Source of the DNA: JBNRMW01 sp050309795
GTDB taxonomy: Bacteria > Bacillota_I > Bacilli_A > Erysipelotrichales > Erysipelotrichaceae
NCBI GenBank assembly: GCA_050309795.1
Contig: JBNRMW010000024.1
Span: forward strand, 1 to 29,678
Reading direction: 5' to 3'
DNA: 29,678 nt
In this document: positions 22,215-29,566 of the stretch, piece by piece
How the letters are laid out: each line of letters starts with the position of its first letter
Position numbering within the stretch: the stretch's first letter is position 1
Translations under genes and position numbers: made by a program
The notes under the pieces: generated by a model
Databases searched by the model: none
What the model was told of the DNA's origin: nothing
What the model saw: the letters and a program-made list of their open reading frames with translations, nothing else

Positions 22215-24284
22215 ATGAGAGACTATAAATCTAATGAAGTAAGAAACGTGGTTTTAATGGGCCATTCTGGTGCTGGGAAATCAACTCTGGTGGAAGGTAT
22301 TTTATACTTTAACCAAGTCGTTGATCGCATGGGTAGCCATCGCGATGGGAATATGGCGATGGACTTTGAACCAGAAGAGGTTCGCCGTCAACAATCGGTT
22401 TATACCGCCATTGCCCCCGTCGAATGGAAGGACTGTAAAGTCAACTTCCTGGATACACCAGGTTATTTTGACTACTACGGGGAAACCCAAGCGGCTTTGA
22501 CCGTTGCGGATAACGCCTTGGTCGTCGTATCGGGTCGTGAAGGCGTCGAGCCAGGAACTGAGCGGGCGTTAGATCTCATTAAGGAACGTCATTTACCGAC
22601 CATATTCTTCATTAATAAAATGGATGATGAACATGCGGACTTTGATAAAGTGTATGAACAATTACGCAATCAATTTGGTAACACGATTATTGCCTTTGAA
22701 GTACCAATTAAAGAAGGAAATGACATCGTTGGATCGGTTAACATTTTAAAGAAAAAAGCGTGGTACTATAATGATCGCACCACACCAAAAGAGGTTCCGG
22801 ATCATTTAGTCGATCGCGTGGATGAATTGTACGAACAAATCTGTGAAACCGTGGCGCTAACTAGTGAAGAACTAATGGAATCTTATTTTGAAGATGGTAC
22901 CTTCACCGATGAAGAAATCTTCGAAGGGGTATCTGCAGGGGTTCGCTCTGGTGATATTCATCCCGTTTATTGTGGTTCCGCAGTCAATCAACAAGGCATC
23001 GAACGGTTGTTAGATCTCATCGTCGAATATTTCCCGTCGTATGCTGAAAAGGGGACGGTTGAGGCTTATGACAAATCCAACGAACTCGTAACTTTAAAAA
23101 CGACTGAAGAAGAAGCATTATCGGCTTTTGTCTTTAAAACGGTGGTGGACCCTTTTGTCGGTCGAATTACCTATTTAAAAGTCATGACTGGAGTCCTATC
23201 GACGGATGCTCAAGTTATTAATGTTCAAAAAGATAATGCTGAAAAGATTCAACAGATATTTGCCTTGCGTGGAAAACACCAGATTGCGGTTGGAAAACTC
23301 TTCACCGGAGACATTGGAGCGGTGGTTAAATTAGCCGTAACCCAGACTAACGATACCTTGGCAACGAAAGATAAACCGGTCCGTTATGAACCGATTGTTT
23401 TCCCTCAACCAATGTTGTCCAAAGCCATTTGGCCGAAGTCAAAAAATGATGAAGACAAACTATCAACTGCTATTCAACGCATATTGGAAGAAGACTTATC
23501 CGCTAAACTCGTAAATAATGGGGAGACTGGTGAACTAGTTCTCTATGGTTTGGGAGACCAGCATATTGATGTCATGCTCAATAAATTGAAAGCGAAATAT
23601 AAGGTTGAAGTCGATTTAACCGAACCAAAAGTTCCGTATCGTGAAACCATTCGCGGAAAAATCTCTGGCGAAGGAAAACATAAGAAGCAATCCGGTGGAG
23701 CCGGTCAATATGGGCATGTCTTTGTAACTTTTGAACCGACCGATAGTGAAGATATGGTCTTTGAAGAAACAGTCTTTGGTGGCGCGGTACCACGTCAATA
23801 CTTCCCAGCCGTTGAACAAAGCTTACGGGAGTGTATGTTAAAAGGAGTCTTGGCTGGTTATAAAGTCGTTGGCGTTAAAGCAACGTTAACGGATGGTAGT
23901 TACCACGATGTGGACTCTAAGGAAATAGCTTTTAAGGCGGCTGCGCGTTTAGCTTATAACCAGGCGATGCCGAAAGCGAAACCGACACTCTTAGAACCGA
24001 TTGTTAAAGTTCAAGTTACGGGACCAGACGAGTATACTGGAACCATTATTGGAGACTTTAACAAGCGTCGAGGAATGATCTTGGGGATGGAACCCGTAGA
24101 TGGAAAACAAGTCATTATTGCTGAAGTTCCACAATCCGAAATGATGAACTATGCCACACAATTACGCTCGTTTACTCAAGGCCGCTCCACATATACGCAA
24201 GAATTTGTACGTTATGAAATCGCTCCTCAACCAGTAGTTGATCGCGTGGTTCGTGAGGCACAAGCAGCAAAAGACCGAGATTAA
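22215..24284 (+). CDS. EF-G-like translational GTPase
   Basis: A 689-residue GTPase with the domain order of elongation factor G. The G1 loop is GHSGAGKST (residues 16-24), unlike canonical EF-G GHIDAGKTT; G3 is DTPGY and G4 NKMD. Domain IV has SGGAGQYGHVFVTFEP, and domain V has RRGMILGMEP and LRSFTQGRSTYTQEF. The SGAGKST loop is the mark of the EF-G paralogue group (EF-G2 type) whose ribosomal role is unclear, so this is probably not the housekeeping fusA, which normally sits with rpsL-rpsG-tuf. SD TAGGAG. It shares an operon with the ankyrin gene behind a possible attenuator, which hints at regulation by ribosome stress. Confidence 0.88.
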   Translation: MRDYKSNEVRNVVLMGHSGAGKSTLVEGILYFNQVVDRMGSHRDGNMAMDFEPEEVRRQQSVYTAIAPVEWKDCKVNFLDTPGYFDYYGETQAALTVADNALVVVSGREGVEPGTERALDLIKERHLPTIFFINKMDDEHADFDKVYEQLRNQFGNTIIAFEVPIKEGNDIVGSVNILKKKAWYYNDRTTPKEVPDHLVDRVDELYEQICETVALTSEELMESYFEDGTFTDEEIFEGVSAGVRSGDIHPVYCGSAVNQQGIERLLDLIVEYFPSYAEKGTVEAYDKSNELVTLKTTEEEALSAFVFKTVVDPFVGRITYLKVMTGVLSTDAQVINVQKDNAEKIQQIFALRGKHQIAVGKLFTGDIGAVVKLAVTQTNDTLATKDKPVRYEPIVFPQPMLSKAIWPKSKNDEDKLSTAIQRILEEDLSAKLVNNGETGELVLYGLGDQHIDVMLNKLKAKYKVEVDLTEPKVPYRETIRGKISGEGKHKKQSGGAGQYGHVFVTFEPTDSEDMVFEETVFGGAVPRQYFPAVEQSLRECMLKGVLAGYKVVGVKATLTDGSYHDVDSKEIAFKAAARLAYNQAMPKAKPTLLEPIVKVQVTGPDEYTGTIIGDFNKRRGMILGMEPVDGKQVIIAEVPQSEMMNYATQLRSFTQGRSTYTQEFVRYEIAPQPVVDRVVREAQAAKDRD

Positions 24285-24313
24285 CGTTACTTTTAAAAAA
24301 TAATTAAAAAGAA

Positions 24314-24347
24314 AAAACGTCAGAAACATAAAAGTTTCTGGCGTTTT
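24314..24347. terminator. Bidirectional terminator
   Basis: AAAACGTCAGAAAC (24314-24327) pairs with GTTTCTGGCGTTTT (24334-24347), 14 pairs with one G:U, loop ATAAAA. It serves the EF-G-like gene and the convergent M32 peptidase gene. Confidence 0.92.
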
Positions 24348-24382
24348 ATTAAGTAATAGGGGTAAGATTTCCCGATTAATGT

Positions 24383-25873
24383 CTATTCGAAATACAGCGT
24401 CGTATATTTTTCGATTAGATAATCGATATAGTAGTGGGGATTAAAAGCTTCATTGGTTATTTTTAGTAGCCATTCATGGGTATCGTAGAGAGCACCATAG
24501 TGGTGAACATTTTCTCTTAACCAAGCTTTTATACTTTTGAAGTTGCCTTCGGTTAATTCTTTTTCAACGTTCAAGTCTTTTTCTAAAGTTGCCATAAGTT
24601 GACAAGAAATGGCACTACCCAAAGCATAGGTTGGGAAATAACCGAACGATCCTCCGGACCAATGGGTATCTTGTAAAACGCCTTGGCGATCGGTATCCGG
24701 ACGAATGCCTAAGAGGTTTTCATAGGCGGTTTTCCAGCGCTCATTGAGATTATCGGTCAATTGTTCATTAACCATTTGTTGTTCTAAACGATAGCGAACC
24801 AAAATATGTAAAGGATAGGTTAGTTCATCTGCTTGGGTTCGAATAAGAGATGGTTGTGGAAAGTTGATACCATAGATAAATTCGTCCAACTCAACATCGT
24901 GTAAAGCTTCCGGGACGAGTTCTTTGAGTTTAGGAAAGAGCGGGGTCCAAAAAGCTTTGGAACGGCCGATATTGTTTTCAAGCAATCGTGATTGGGATTC
25001 GTGCATCCCCATACTCATGTTTGTGGCAAGGTTGCGGCCTTCAAATGCGGGATTGACTTGATGGCTATAGGTTGAATGCCCAATTTCATGAATTAAAGAG
25101 AAAATGGCATCCGTCCAATGATTTTCATAAAAGGCCGTGGTAATTCGCGTGTCGTTAATCGAGAAGGTTGATGAAAACGGGTGCGCTGAAACGGAAACGT
25201 GCGAATAATCGTCTTTGAAATCTAAGAATTCTTTGATCAGTTCCATGACTTTCTTTTGTTTTTCAACACGGACAAAACGGTCTAAAAACGCTGGTCTTTC
25301 CAAATTTAAATTCTTTATTTGTTGAATAAAGGGTACTAATTTTTCTTCAATGACGAGGGCGAAATTGTCAAAGGTTGCTTGGGTTAAACCGGGTTCGTAA
25401 TCGTCTAAACAGGCATCGTATAAATTAGTGATGTTTTCGCGGTGTTGATAGATTTCGGCACTGGTTTTAAGCAAGTCCTTTAAATAAGGTTCAAAAGCAG
25501 CGTAATCATCTTCAGCCCGGGCTTTTTCCCAAACGTTATTTGCTTCGTTGGTCAGTTGGGTGTATTTTTGCATGAGTTCTGGTGGAACATGCTTGTTTTT
25601 TTCGTGTTGACGAAGAATTAAATCAATTTCACGCTGTAACGCTTCGTCATTTTCAAAGGTATGGAGTTGTTCTACAAGCTTTATATACGTAGGATCTTGA
25701 CTGAGTTTGAATGCCTCGCGATAGAGTAGGGCAGTTAGTTGATTTCGATAGGCTGCGCCATCTTTTGGGGCAATGGTGTAAGCGTCATAATACATGGTGG
25801 ATAATGCTAAGTGGTAAGCGTTTTGAAGAGCTTGATGCTCCCGCAATTGTTGTAATAGCTGTTCTTTTTTCAT
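24383..25873 (-). CDS. M32-family metallocarboxypeptidase (Taq carboxypeptidase type)
   Basis: A 496-residue zinc carboxypeptidase that trims peptides from the C-terminus. HEIGH starts at His262 in SLIHEIGHSTYSHQ, and the family motif with the third ligand follows as MGMHESQSRLLENNIGRS. Other M32 marks are the GIRPDTDRQGVLQDTHWSGG stretch and FGYFPTYALG near the end. AAGGAG stands eight bases before the ATG at 25873; the upstream in-frame start at 25903 overlaps the predicted -10 box and is rejected. An extended -10 (TGCTACAAT, box 25907-25902 on the minus strand) drives it divergently from pgpA. Confidence 0.92.
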   Translation of the reverse strand: MKKEQLLQQLREHQALQNAYHLALSTMYYDAYTIAPKDGAAYRNQLTALLYREAFKLSQDPTYIKLVEQLHTFENDEALQREIDLILRQHEKNKHVPPELMQKYTQLTNEANNVWEKARAEDDYAAFEPYLKDLLKTSAEIYQHRENITNLYDACLDDYEPGLTQATFDNFALVIEEKLVPFIQQIKNLNLERPAFLDRFVRVEKQKKVMELIKEFLDFKDDYSHVSVSAHPFSSTFSINDTRITTAFYENHWTDAIFSLIHEIGHSTYSHQVNPAFEGRNLATNMSMGMHESQSRLLENNIGRSKAFWTPLFPKLKELVPEALHDVELDEFIYGINFPQPSLIRTQADELTYPLHILVRYRLEQQMVNEQLTDNLNERWKTAYENLLGIRPDTDRQGVLQDTHWSGGSFGYFPTYALGSAISCQLMATLEKDLNVEKELTEGNFKSIKAWLRENVHHYGALYDTHEWLLKITNEAFNPHYYIDYLIEKYTTLYFE

Positions 25874-25948
25874 AAATAATCTCCTTGTTTCTAATAGAGA
25901 CATTGTAGCATAAGATAATTCTTATGAGCACGAAGATTAATGATGGGT

Positions 25949-25954
25949 TATAAT
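25949..25954 (+). promoter_or_regulatory. Putative -10 box for pgpA operon
   Basis: A perfect TATAAT 22 bases before the ATG at 25977. No convincing -35 box is seen at 16-18 bases. AAGGAG precedes the ATG. Confidence 0.45.
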
Positions 25955-25976
25955 GCGTATAGAAGGAGTTTAGAAG

Positions 25977-26459
25977 ATGAGAAATAAATGTATTGAAGCA
26001 CTAGCGAACCGCGGGGTTTTGTTAGAAGATATGATTGATTTAATTGTTTTTTTACAACGCCCGTATATGGACCATATTAATCGTGAAGAAGTACGGGAGG
26101 ATTTATTAGAAATCCTATCGAAGCGAGAAGTATATTTCACGGTGATGACGGGAATAGCGTTGGATGTTGCGGTCGATCATGAAGAAATATTTGATCCAGA
26201 GCTCCAAGACTATCTGAAAAAGGACTATGGTCTCTATGGAGTTGACGAAGTTTTAGCGTATAGTATTTGTAATTTATATGGTTCAATAGCGTTGACTAAT
26301 TTTGGCTACATTGATAAAGTAAAACCAGGAATTATTGGTGAGCTAAATCAAAATAAAGCTCAATGTAATACCTTTTTAGATGACATTGTCGGCGCATTGG
26401 TTGCGGCAGGTGCGTCGAAATTGGCACATTCATATCGATTGGAGGAATCGGCAAGATGA
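25977..26459 (+). CDS. pgpA: Phosphatidylglycerophosphatase A family (YutG/PgpA-like)
   Basis: A 160-residue protein of the PgpA family, which removes the phosphate from phosphatidylglycerophosphate to give phosphatidylglycerol. The C-terminal half carries the family motifs ALTNFGYIDKVKPGIIGELN and TFLDDIVGALVAAGASKLAH. The N-terminal LANRGVLLEDMIDLIVFLQ is typical of the soluble YutG branch of Bacillus rather than the membrane PgpA of E. coli. It overlaps the next gene by four bases (ATGA). Confidence 0.87.
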   Translation: MRNKCIEALANRGVLLEDMIDLIVFLQRPYMDHINREEVREDLLEILSKREVYFTVMTGIALDVAVDHEEIFDPELQDYLKKDYGLYGVDEVLAYSICNLYGSIALTNFGYIDKVKPGIIGELNQNKAQCNTFLDDIVGALVAAGASKLAHSYRLEESAR

Positions 26460-26869
26460 AGAAAATAGTTGCACTCATTATCGTGTTATTGATATTAGTA
26501 GGTTGTGGGTCTACGGGTAGTAATAAGTTAGAAGTTACCCCAAAAGAGGCTAGTGCCTTGTTTGAAAATAAGGAAGACTTTGTATTAGTGATGGGGTCTT
26601 CGAGTTGTAGTGGTTGTATTGTTTATAAACCACGCTTACAAGAAGTGTTGAATAATAAGCAAGGGGTAAAACTGGTTTATGTAGAAATGGATACCGCGAA
26701 TAAGGAGCATCTCGTCGATTTTGTTGAGAATGCGTTACAACAAACGGTGACTGTTACACCAACCACTTATTTTGTGAAAGGTGGCGTGGTTGAAGACTCA
26801 TTTGTTGGCGACCGCTCCTATACGGATTTAGTCAATACCTTGGTACGGAAGGGTTATATTAGTGAATAA
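26456..26869 (+). CDS. Thioredoxin-like lipoprotein
   Basis: A 137-residue lipoprotein with lipobox LVGC (Cys17). The thioredoxin-fold part has the redox pair Cys51-Ser-Gly-Cys54 in SSSCSGCIVYKP and the cis-proline loop VTVTPTTYFVKGG. It is probably an extracellular or membrane-surface thiol-disulfide protein. It overlaps pgpA by four bases and the AAC(3)-like gene by eight. The SD GGAGG lies inside the end of pgpA. The partner or target is unknown. Confidence 0.83.
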   Translation: MKKIVALIIVLLILVGCGSTGSNKLEVTPKEASALFENKEDFVLVMGSSSCSGCIVYKPRLQEVLNNKQGVKLVYVEMDTANKEHLVDFVENALQQTVTVTPTTYFVKGGVVEDSFVGDRSYTDLVNTLVRKGYISE

Positions 26870-27584
26870 CCCCCTTCCTGTTTCATTGGATTTACGTTCG
26901 GTTTTTGCTCAATTAGGCATTGGCCCAGACGACTTAATTTTGGTGCATTATCACCCAATTTTAGATCGTCTCGTTGGGGGAAGTGCCCAACTTTTAGATG
27001 AACTTGCAAAATATTTGAATGAGGGGACGATTTGTACGTTCCAAGAAATGGTTCAATATCAGGAGGTTTTTCAAGGGGATTTGACCAAGTTAGATCATTA
27101 TGCAAAAATCGTTCGCGATTTTGATTTTAAACGGTATCGAGACTCCCTGTATCATCCGTTGTTATTAGCGATGAATCGGTTACCTGGCCGCGTGTTCCAC
27201 CAACATCCAATTGTCGTTTTTTGTGGGTGGGGCCATGATGCGCGCTATTTAACGTCCTTAGAAGGGGATGATTTTCCATTTGGTCAAGACTCTCCGTTTC
27301 GAGGGTTGTATGATTTAAAAGCAAAGGTTCTGTGCTTTAATCAACAGTATGACCAACTGGATGAACTAACCTACGGATATGTGTTCGATAACCAGCAGCC
27401 GATTCGACTCGTTCGCACCTATTTAAATCAAGAACAACAAACGTATTTAGAGTATCAGCGGACACCAGAGAAATATCAACAGGCAGTGACCATGGTTGAA
27501 AAGAAAAAATCGATCCAATATGAATCGATTAACTTTACTTTATTTGACTACCAACAGGCGTGTCAAAACCTCATTAGCTTATAA
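26862..27584 (+). CDS. AAC(3)-like acetyltransferase (Antibiotic_NAT/YokD family)
   Basis: A 240-residue protein resembling aminoglycoside 3-N-acetyltransferases. The start LILVHYHPILDRLVGGSAQLLDELAKYLNEGTICTF matches the family pattern (LLVHSSL... VGGA...L...GTL). The central HQHPIVVFCGWGHDARYL and PFGQDSPFRGLYDLKAKVLCF match the RHPxxSxxAxG and the SPxxxL parts. The length is short and several usual residues differ, so activity on aminoglycosides is uncertain; a housekeeping acyltransferase is equally likely. Start is GTG 26862, eight bases inside the previous gene, with GGAAGGG as SD. Confidence 0.7.
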   Translation: MNNPLPVSLDLRSVFAQLGIGPDDLILVHYHPILDRLVGGSAQLLDELAKYLNEGTICTFQEMVQYQEVFQGDLTKLDHYAKIVRDFDFKRYRDSLYHPLLLAMNRLPGRVFHQHPIVVFCGWGHDARYLTSLEGDDFPFGQDSPFRGLYDLKAKVLCFNQQYDQLDELTYGYVFDNQQPIRLVRTYLNQEQQTYLEYQRTPEKYQQAVTMVEKKKSIQYESINFTLFDYQQACQNLISL

Positions 27585-27602
27585 GCGCTTAGGCGCTTTT
27601 TA
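27583..27602. terminator. Bidirectional terminator containing both stop codons
   Basis: AAGCGC (27583-27588) pairs with GCGCTT (27593-27598), loop TTAG. The stop of the plus-strand gene (27582-27584) and of the minus-strand gene (27591-27589) lie in this hairpin. Confidence 0.78.
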
Positions 27603-28038
27603 TTTTGGTTAGTTGGTGTTCAAGTAAGTCGACGATGTCCGATGCGAATTTCAAATCGATTTCTTGAAAGCGGTCAAGAAAAGGAGAGTCGATATCTAGG
27701 ACGCCGTATAATTGATCATCAACGATGATTGGGAGGACCATTTCGCTCTTTGATACCTCATCACAGACAATATGACCAGGGAATTGGTGAACGTCTGGAA
27801 CGATAATAGGTTTTTGTGTACGTGCGACATGCCCGCAAACGCCTTTAGTTAATTCGATGGTTACACAAGCTACTTTGCCTTGGAAGGGACCGAGAACAAG
27901 CTGTTGATTTATGAAACGATAAAACCCAACCCAATTGATCTTTTCAAAGTGTTCATTTAGATATGCGCTCGTATTGGCTAAGAGGGCGATTTCATTGGTA
28001 ATATCTTTAATTAGTGCCTGATAGATTTGTTTATTCAT
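27589..28038 (-). CDS. msrC: Free methionine-(R)-sulfoxide reductase (GAF domain, YebR-like)
   Basis: A 149-residue single GAF-domain enzyme that reduces free methionine-R-sulfoxide with thioredoxin. Family marks: INWVGFYRF, LVLGPFQGKVACVTIELTKG, GVCGHVARTQ, IIVPDVHQFPGHIVCDEVSKSE and GVLDIDSPFLDRF. The three catalytic cysteines (in KVACV, GVCG and HIVCD) are all present. No SD precedes the ATG at 28038; instead the extended -10 TGCTATACT ends only six bases upstream, so the mRNA is probably leaderless. Confidence 0.92.
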   Translation of the reverse strand: MNKQIYQALIKDITNEIALLANTSAYLNEHFEKINWVGFYRFINQQLVLGPFQGKVACVTIELTKGVCGHVARTQKPIIVPDVHQFPGHIVCDEVSKSEMVLPIIVDDQLYGVLDIDSPFLDRFQEIDLKFASDIVDLLEHQLTKIKSA

Positions 28039-28044
28039 GGGGAT

Positions 28045-28053
28045 AGTATAGCA
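28045..28053 (-). promoter_or_regulatory. Extended -10 promoter for leaderless msrC transcript
   Basis: On the minus strand TGCTATACT has its -10 hexamer at 28050-28045. The seventh base after it is the A of the ATG (28038), the usual distance to a transcription start. It occupies the expected -35 zone of the opposite promoter at 28064-28072. Confidence 0.65.
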
Positions 28054-28063
28054 TAGGAATCTT

Positions 28064-28072
28064 TGTTATAAT
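28064..28072 (+). promoter_or_regulatory. Extended -10 promoter of TPP riboswitch transcript
   Basis: TGTTATAAT, a perfect extended -10 element, with the riboswitch starting about nine bases later at 28081. No good -35 box. Confidence 0.65.
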
Positions 28073-28080
28073 AGGGGCGT

Positions 28081-28148
28081 GAACAGGGGTGCAACTGCTG
28101 AGAAAAACCCTTATCACCTGATCTAGATTATACTAGCGTAGGGAGTTC
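28081..28148 (+). promoter_or_regulatory. TPP riboswitch (THI element)
   Basis: The conserved parts appear in order: GGGGTGC (28086-28092), CTGAGA (28098-28103), ACCC (28107-28110), CACCTGATCTAGATTATACT and AGCGTAGGGA (28135-28144). The closing stem is GAAC (28081-28084) with GTTC (28145-28148). It senses thiamine pyrophosphate and lowers expression of the downstream thiamine transporter gene. Confidence 0.95.
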
Positions 28149-28166
28149 AACAAAGTTGATTTTCTA

Positions 28167-28191
28167 CGCCTCATTTTGGAGGTGTTTTTTT
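28167..28191 (+). terminator. Expression-platform hairpin of TPP riboswitch (terminator and SD)
   Basis: CGCCTC (28167-28172) pairs with GAGGTG (28179-28184), loop ATTTTG, followed by seven Ts. The 3' arm contains the SD GGAGG of thiT, so the same hairpin can both stop transcription and hide the ribosome site. Confidence 0.78.
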
Positions 28192-28752
28192 ATGAAAACT
28201 TTGGATCTAGTTAAAATGGCTATGTATTTGGCCTTGTTTACTGTTTTGGATTTAATCGCAACCAATCTTCCGCTTTTTAAGATGCCAAATGGGGGTTCTT
28301 TAGGTCTAGCGACTGTTGTTCTCATGTTAGCGGCTTTTGATTTGGGCTGGAAGAAGGGCTTGTTGGTGAGTCTTTTGTCGATTGTTATGCAGCAATTTGT
28401 TGGTGAATTGTATTTGATTCGAATCGACCAAGTCTTTTTTGATTATATTTTAGCTTTTGGTATTTATGGTTTGAGTCCCTTATTTACCTTTGTTCCTAAA
28501 AATAAGGAAGGGAAAGTGCCTGTTGTTGGGTTGGTTATCAGTGCCGTGATCGCAAACCTTGTGCGATTTGGTTCCCATGTCTTGGTTGGTGCGACCCTAT
28601 GGTTGATCCATTTACCACAAGCCGAGCGGTGGGGTGCGTCGTTAGCTTATAGTTCCAGCTACATGATTCCAACCTTAATATATGGAGCAATGATGTTACC
28701 GATTTTATACACGGCCCTTTGGCCAACTTTTAAACGCCAATTTTCTAAATAA
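28192..28752 (+). CDS. thiT: Thiamine ECF transporter S component (ThiT-like)
   Basis: A 186-residue membrane protein with about six helices that binds thiamine for an energy-coupling-factor transporter; the shared EcfA/EcfT module is not in this window. The segment MPNGGSLGLATVVLMLAAFDLGWKKGLLVSL matches the ThiT/YuaJ signature (PxGGSxxL followed by a K-G pair), and the start is MKTLDLVKMAMYLALF. The ATG at 28192 lies right after the expression platform, with GGAGG nine bases upstream; the in-frame TTG at 28156 lies inside the riboswitch leader and is rejected. The TPP riboswitch supports the thiamine assignment strongly. Confidence 0.88.
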   Translation: MKTLDLVKMAMYLALFTVLDLIATNLPLFKMPNGGSLGLATVVLMLAAFDLGWKKGLLVSLLSIVMQQFVGELYLIRIDQVFFDYILAFGIYGLSPLFTFVPKNKEGKVPVVGLVISAVIANLVRFGSHVLVGATLWLIHLPQAERWGASLAYSSSYMIPTLIYGAMMLPILYTALWPTFKRQFSK

Positions 28753-28784
28753 CTTCTTGTCTCAGCCAAGAAGTTTTCTTCTTT
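28751..28784 (+). terminator. Terminator of thiT
   Basis: AACTTCTTG (28751-28759) pairs with CAAGAAGTT (28767-28775), loop TCTCAGC, followed by a pyrimidine run. The stop codon of thiT is in the 5' arm. Confidence 0.8.
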
Positions 28785-28789
28785 TTGTG

Positions 28790-28795
28790 TATAAT
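28790..28795 (+). promoter_or_regulatory. -10 box for leaderless DUF402 gene
   Basis: A perfect TATAAT followed seven bases later by the ATG at 28803. The -35 zone overlaps the thiT terminator and is poor. No SD lies between. Confidence 0.6.
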
Positions 28796-28802
28796 AGTAT
28801 CT

Positions 28803-29351
28803 ATGTTAGAAATAGGCGAACAAGTTTTTATCCAGTCCTTTAAACACGATGGCAGCTTACATCGGACGTGGGCAAAGGGAACATTTTTAGAAGAGACGGC
28901 AGATTTTTATGTGGTTGTAACCTATAAAACTTTAGTGAGTGAGGCTAATGGGCGCGTCTGGCAAACCCGTGAGCCGGCGATCTGTTTCTTTTATAAACGA
29001 AAATGGTTCAATGTCATTTCCATGATTCGGAAAAATGGGGTTACTTATTATTGTAATATCGCGAGTCCTTCGTTGTTGGATGAAGAAGCAATCAAGAATA
29101 TCGATTATGATTTAGACCTCAAAGTTTTTCCGAATGGAGACATGATTGTTTTGGATGAAGATGAATTTGAACGTCATTGTATCCTAATGAATTATCCAGA
29201 GGACTTGATTAAAATCTTGTATCAACAATTAGATGTCTTAGGGGAAATGGCCATCAACCATCAAGGTCCGTTTAATCAAGAGATTTTGGATCGCTATTAT
29301 GTTTTATATCTTGGTTTGGATCGTGAAAAACAAAAAAATATTGGAAAATAG
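28803..29351 (+). CDS. DUF402 nucleoside tri/diphosphatase (YgaC/Ntdp-like)
   Basis: A 182-residue protein of the DUF402 family; Staphylococcus Ntdp and Bacillus YgaC are nucleotide phosphatases of this group. Family marks are CFFYKRKWFNVISMIRKNG, YYCNIASPSLLDEEAIKNID, YDLDLKVFPNGDM and LDEDEFERH, which supply the acidic metal ligands. The start ATG 28803 has no SD but sits eight bases after a perfect -10 box, so a leaderless mRNA is likely. The TTG at 28785 would overlap the -10 box and is rejected. Confidence 0.87.
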   Translation: MLEIGEQVFIQSFKHDGSLHRTWAKGTFLEETADFYVVVTYKTLVSEANGRVWQTREPAICFFYKRKWFNVISMIRKNGVTYYCNIASPSLLDEEAIKNIDYDLDLKVFPNGDMIVLDEDEFERHCILMNYPEDLIKILYQQLDVLGEMAINHQGPFNQEILDRYYVLYLGLDREKQKNIGK

Positions 29352-29372
29352 TCACTAAATAGTGACTATTTT
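29345..29372 (+). terminator. Terminator of DUF402 gene
   Basis: AAAATAGTCACT (29345-29356) pairs perfectly with AGTGACTATTTT (29361-29372), loop AAAT. The stop codon TAG (29349-29351) is inside the 5' arm. The T-tract is short (four). Confidence 0.78.
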
Positions 29373-29412
29373 AGACCCTTGGAAAAGTTTTTTCAAAAAT
29401 GATCGATTTTAG

Positions 29413-29441
29413 TTGACTTTAAATTTTTAATGGGGTATTAT
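29413..29441 (+). promoter_or_regulatory. rRNA operon promoter
   Basis: TTGACT (29413-29418), 17-base spacer, TATTAT (29436-29441). It is 125 bases upstream of the 16S 5' end. Only one strong promoter is visible, whereas many rrn operons have two in tandem. Confidence 0.82.
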
Positions 29442-29470
29442 TGTAAAGCACTCGCAAGAGGCAAGAGAGA

Positions 29471-29544
29471 TCTTTGAAAACTAAACAGCAACATACAACG
29501 TCAGAAATTGAGATTTTCTCTAATTTTCGCAAGGGAATTAGAGA
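29471..29544 (+). promoter_or_regulatory. rRNA leader with boxA-like site and processing hairpin
   Basis: TCTTTGAAAACT (29471-29482) matches the antitermination leader region found before Bacillus rRNA genes. TCTCTAATT (29517-29525) pairs with AATTAGAGA (29536-29544) in a nine-pair hairpin just before 16S. Confidence 0.6.
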
Positions 29545-29566
29545 TACATACAAATAATGAGCAAAT

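Noticed and set aside
22215..24284. Calling the GTPase the housekeeping EF-G (fusA) or TetM
   Set aside because: The P-loop is GHSGAGKST rather than GHIDAGKTT, and the usual rpsL-rpsG-tuf neighbours are absent; it also lacks features by eye that would make it a specific TetM match.
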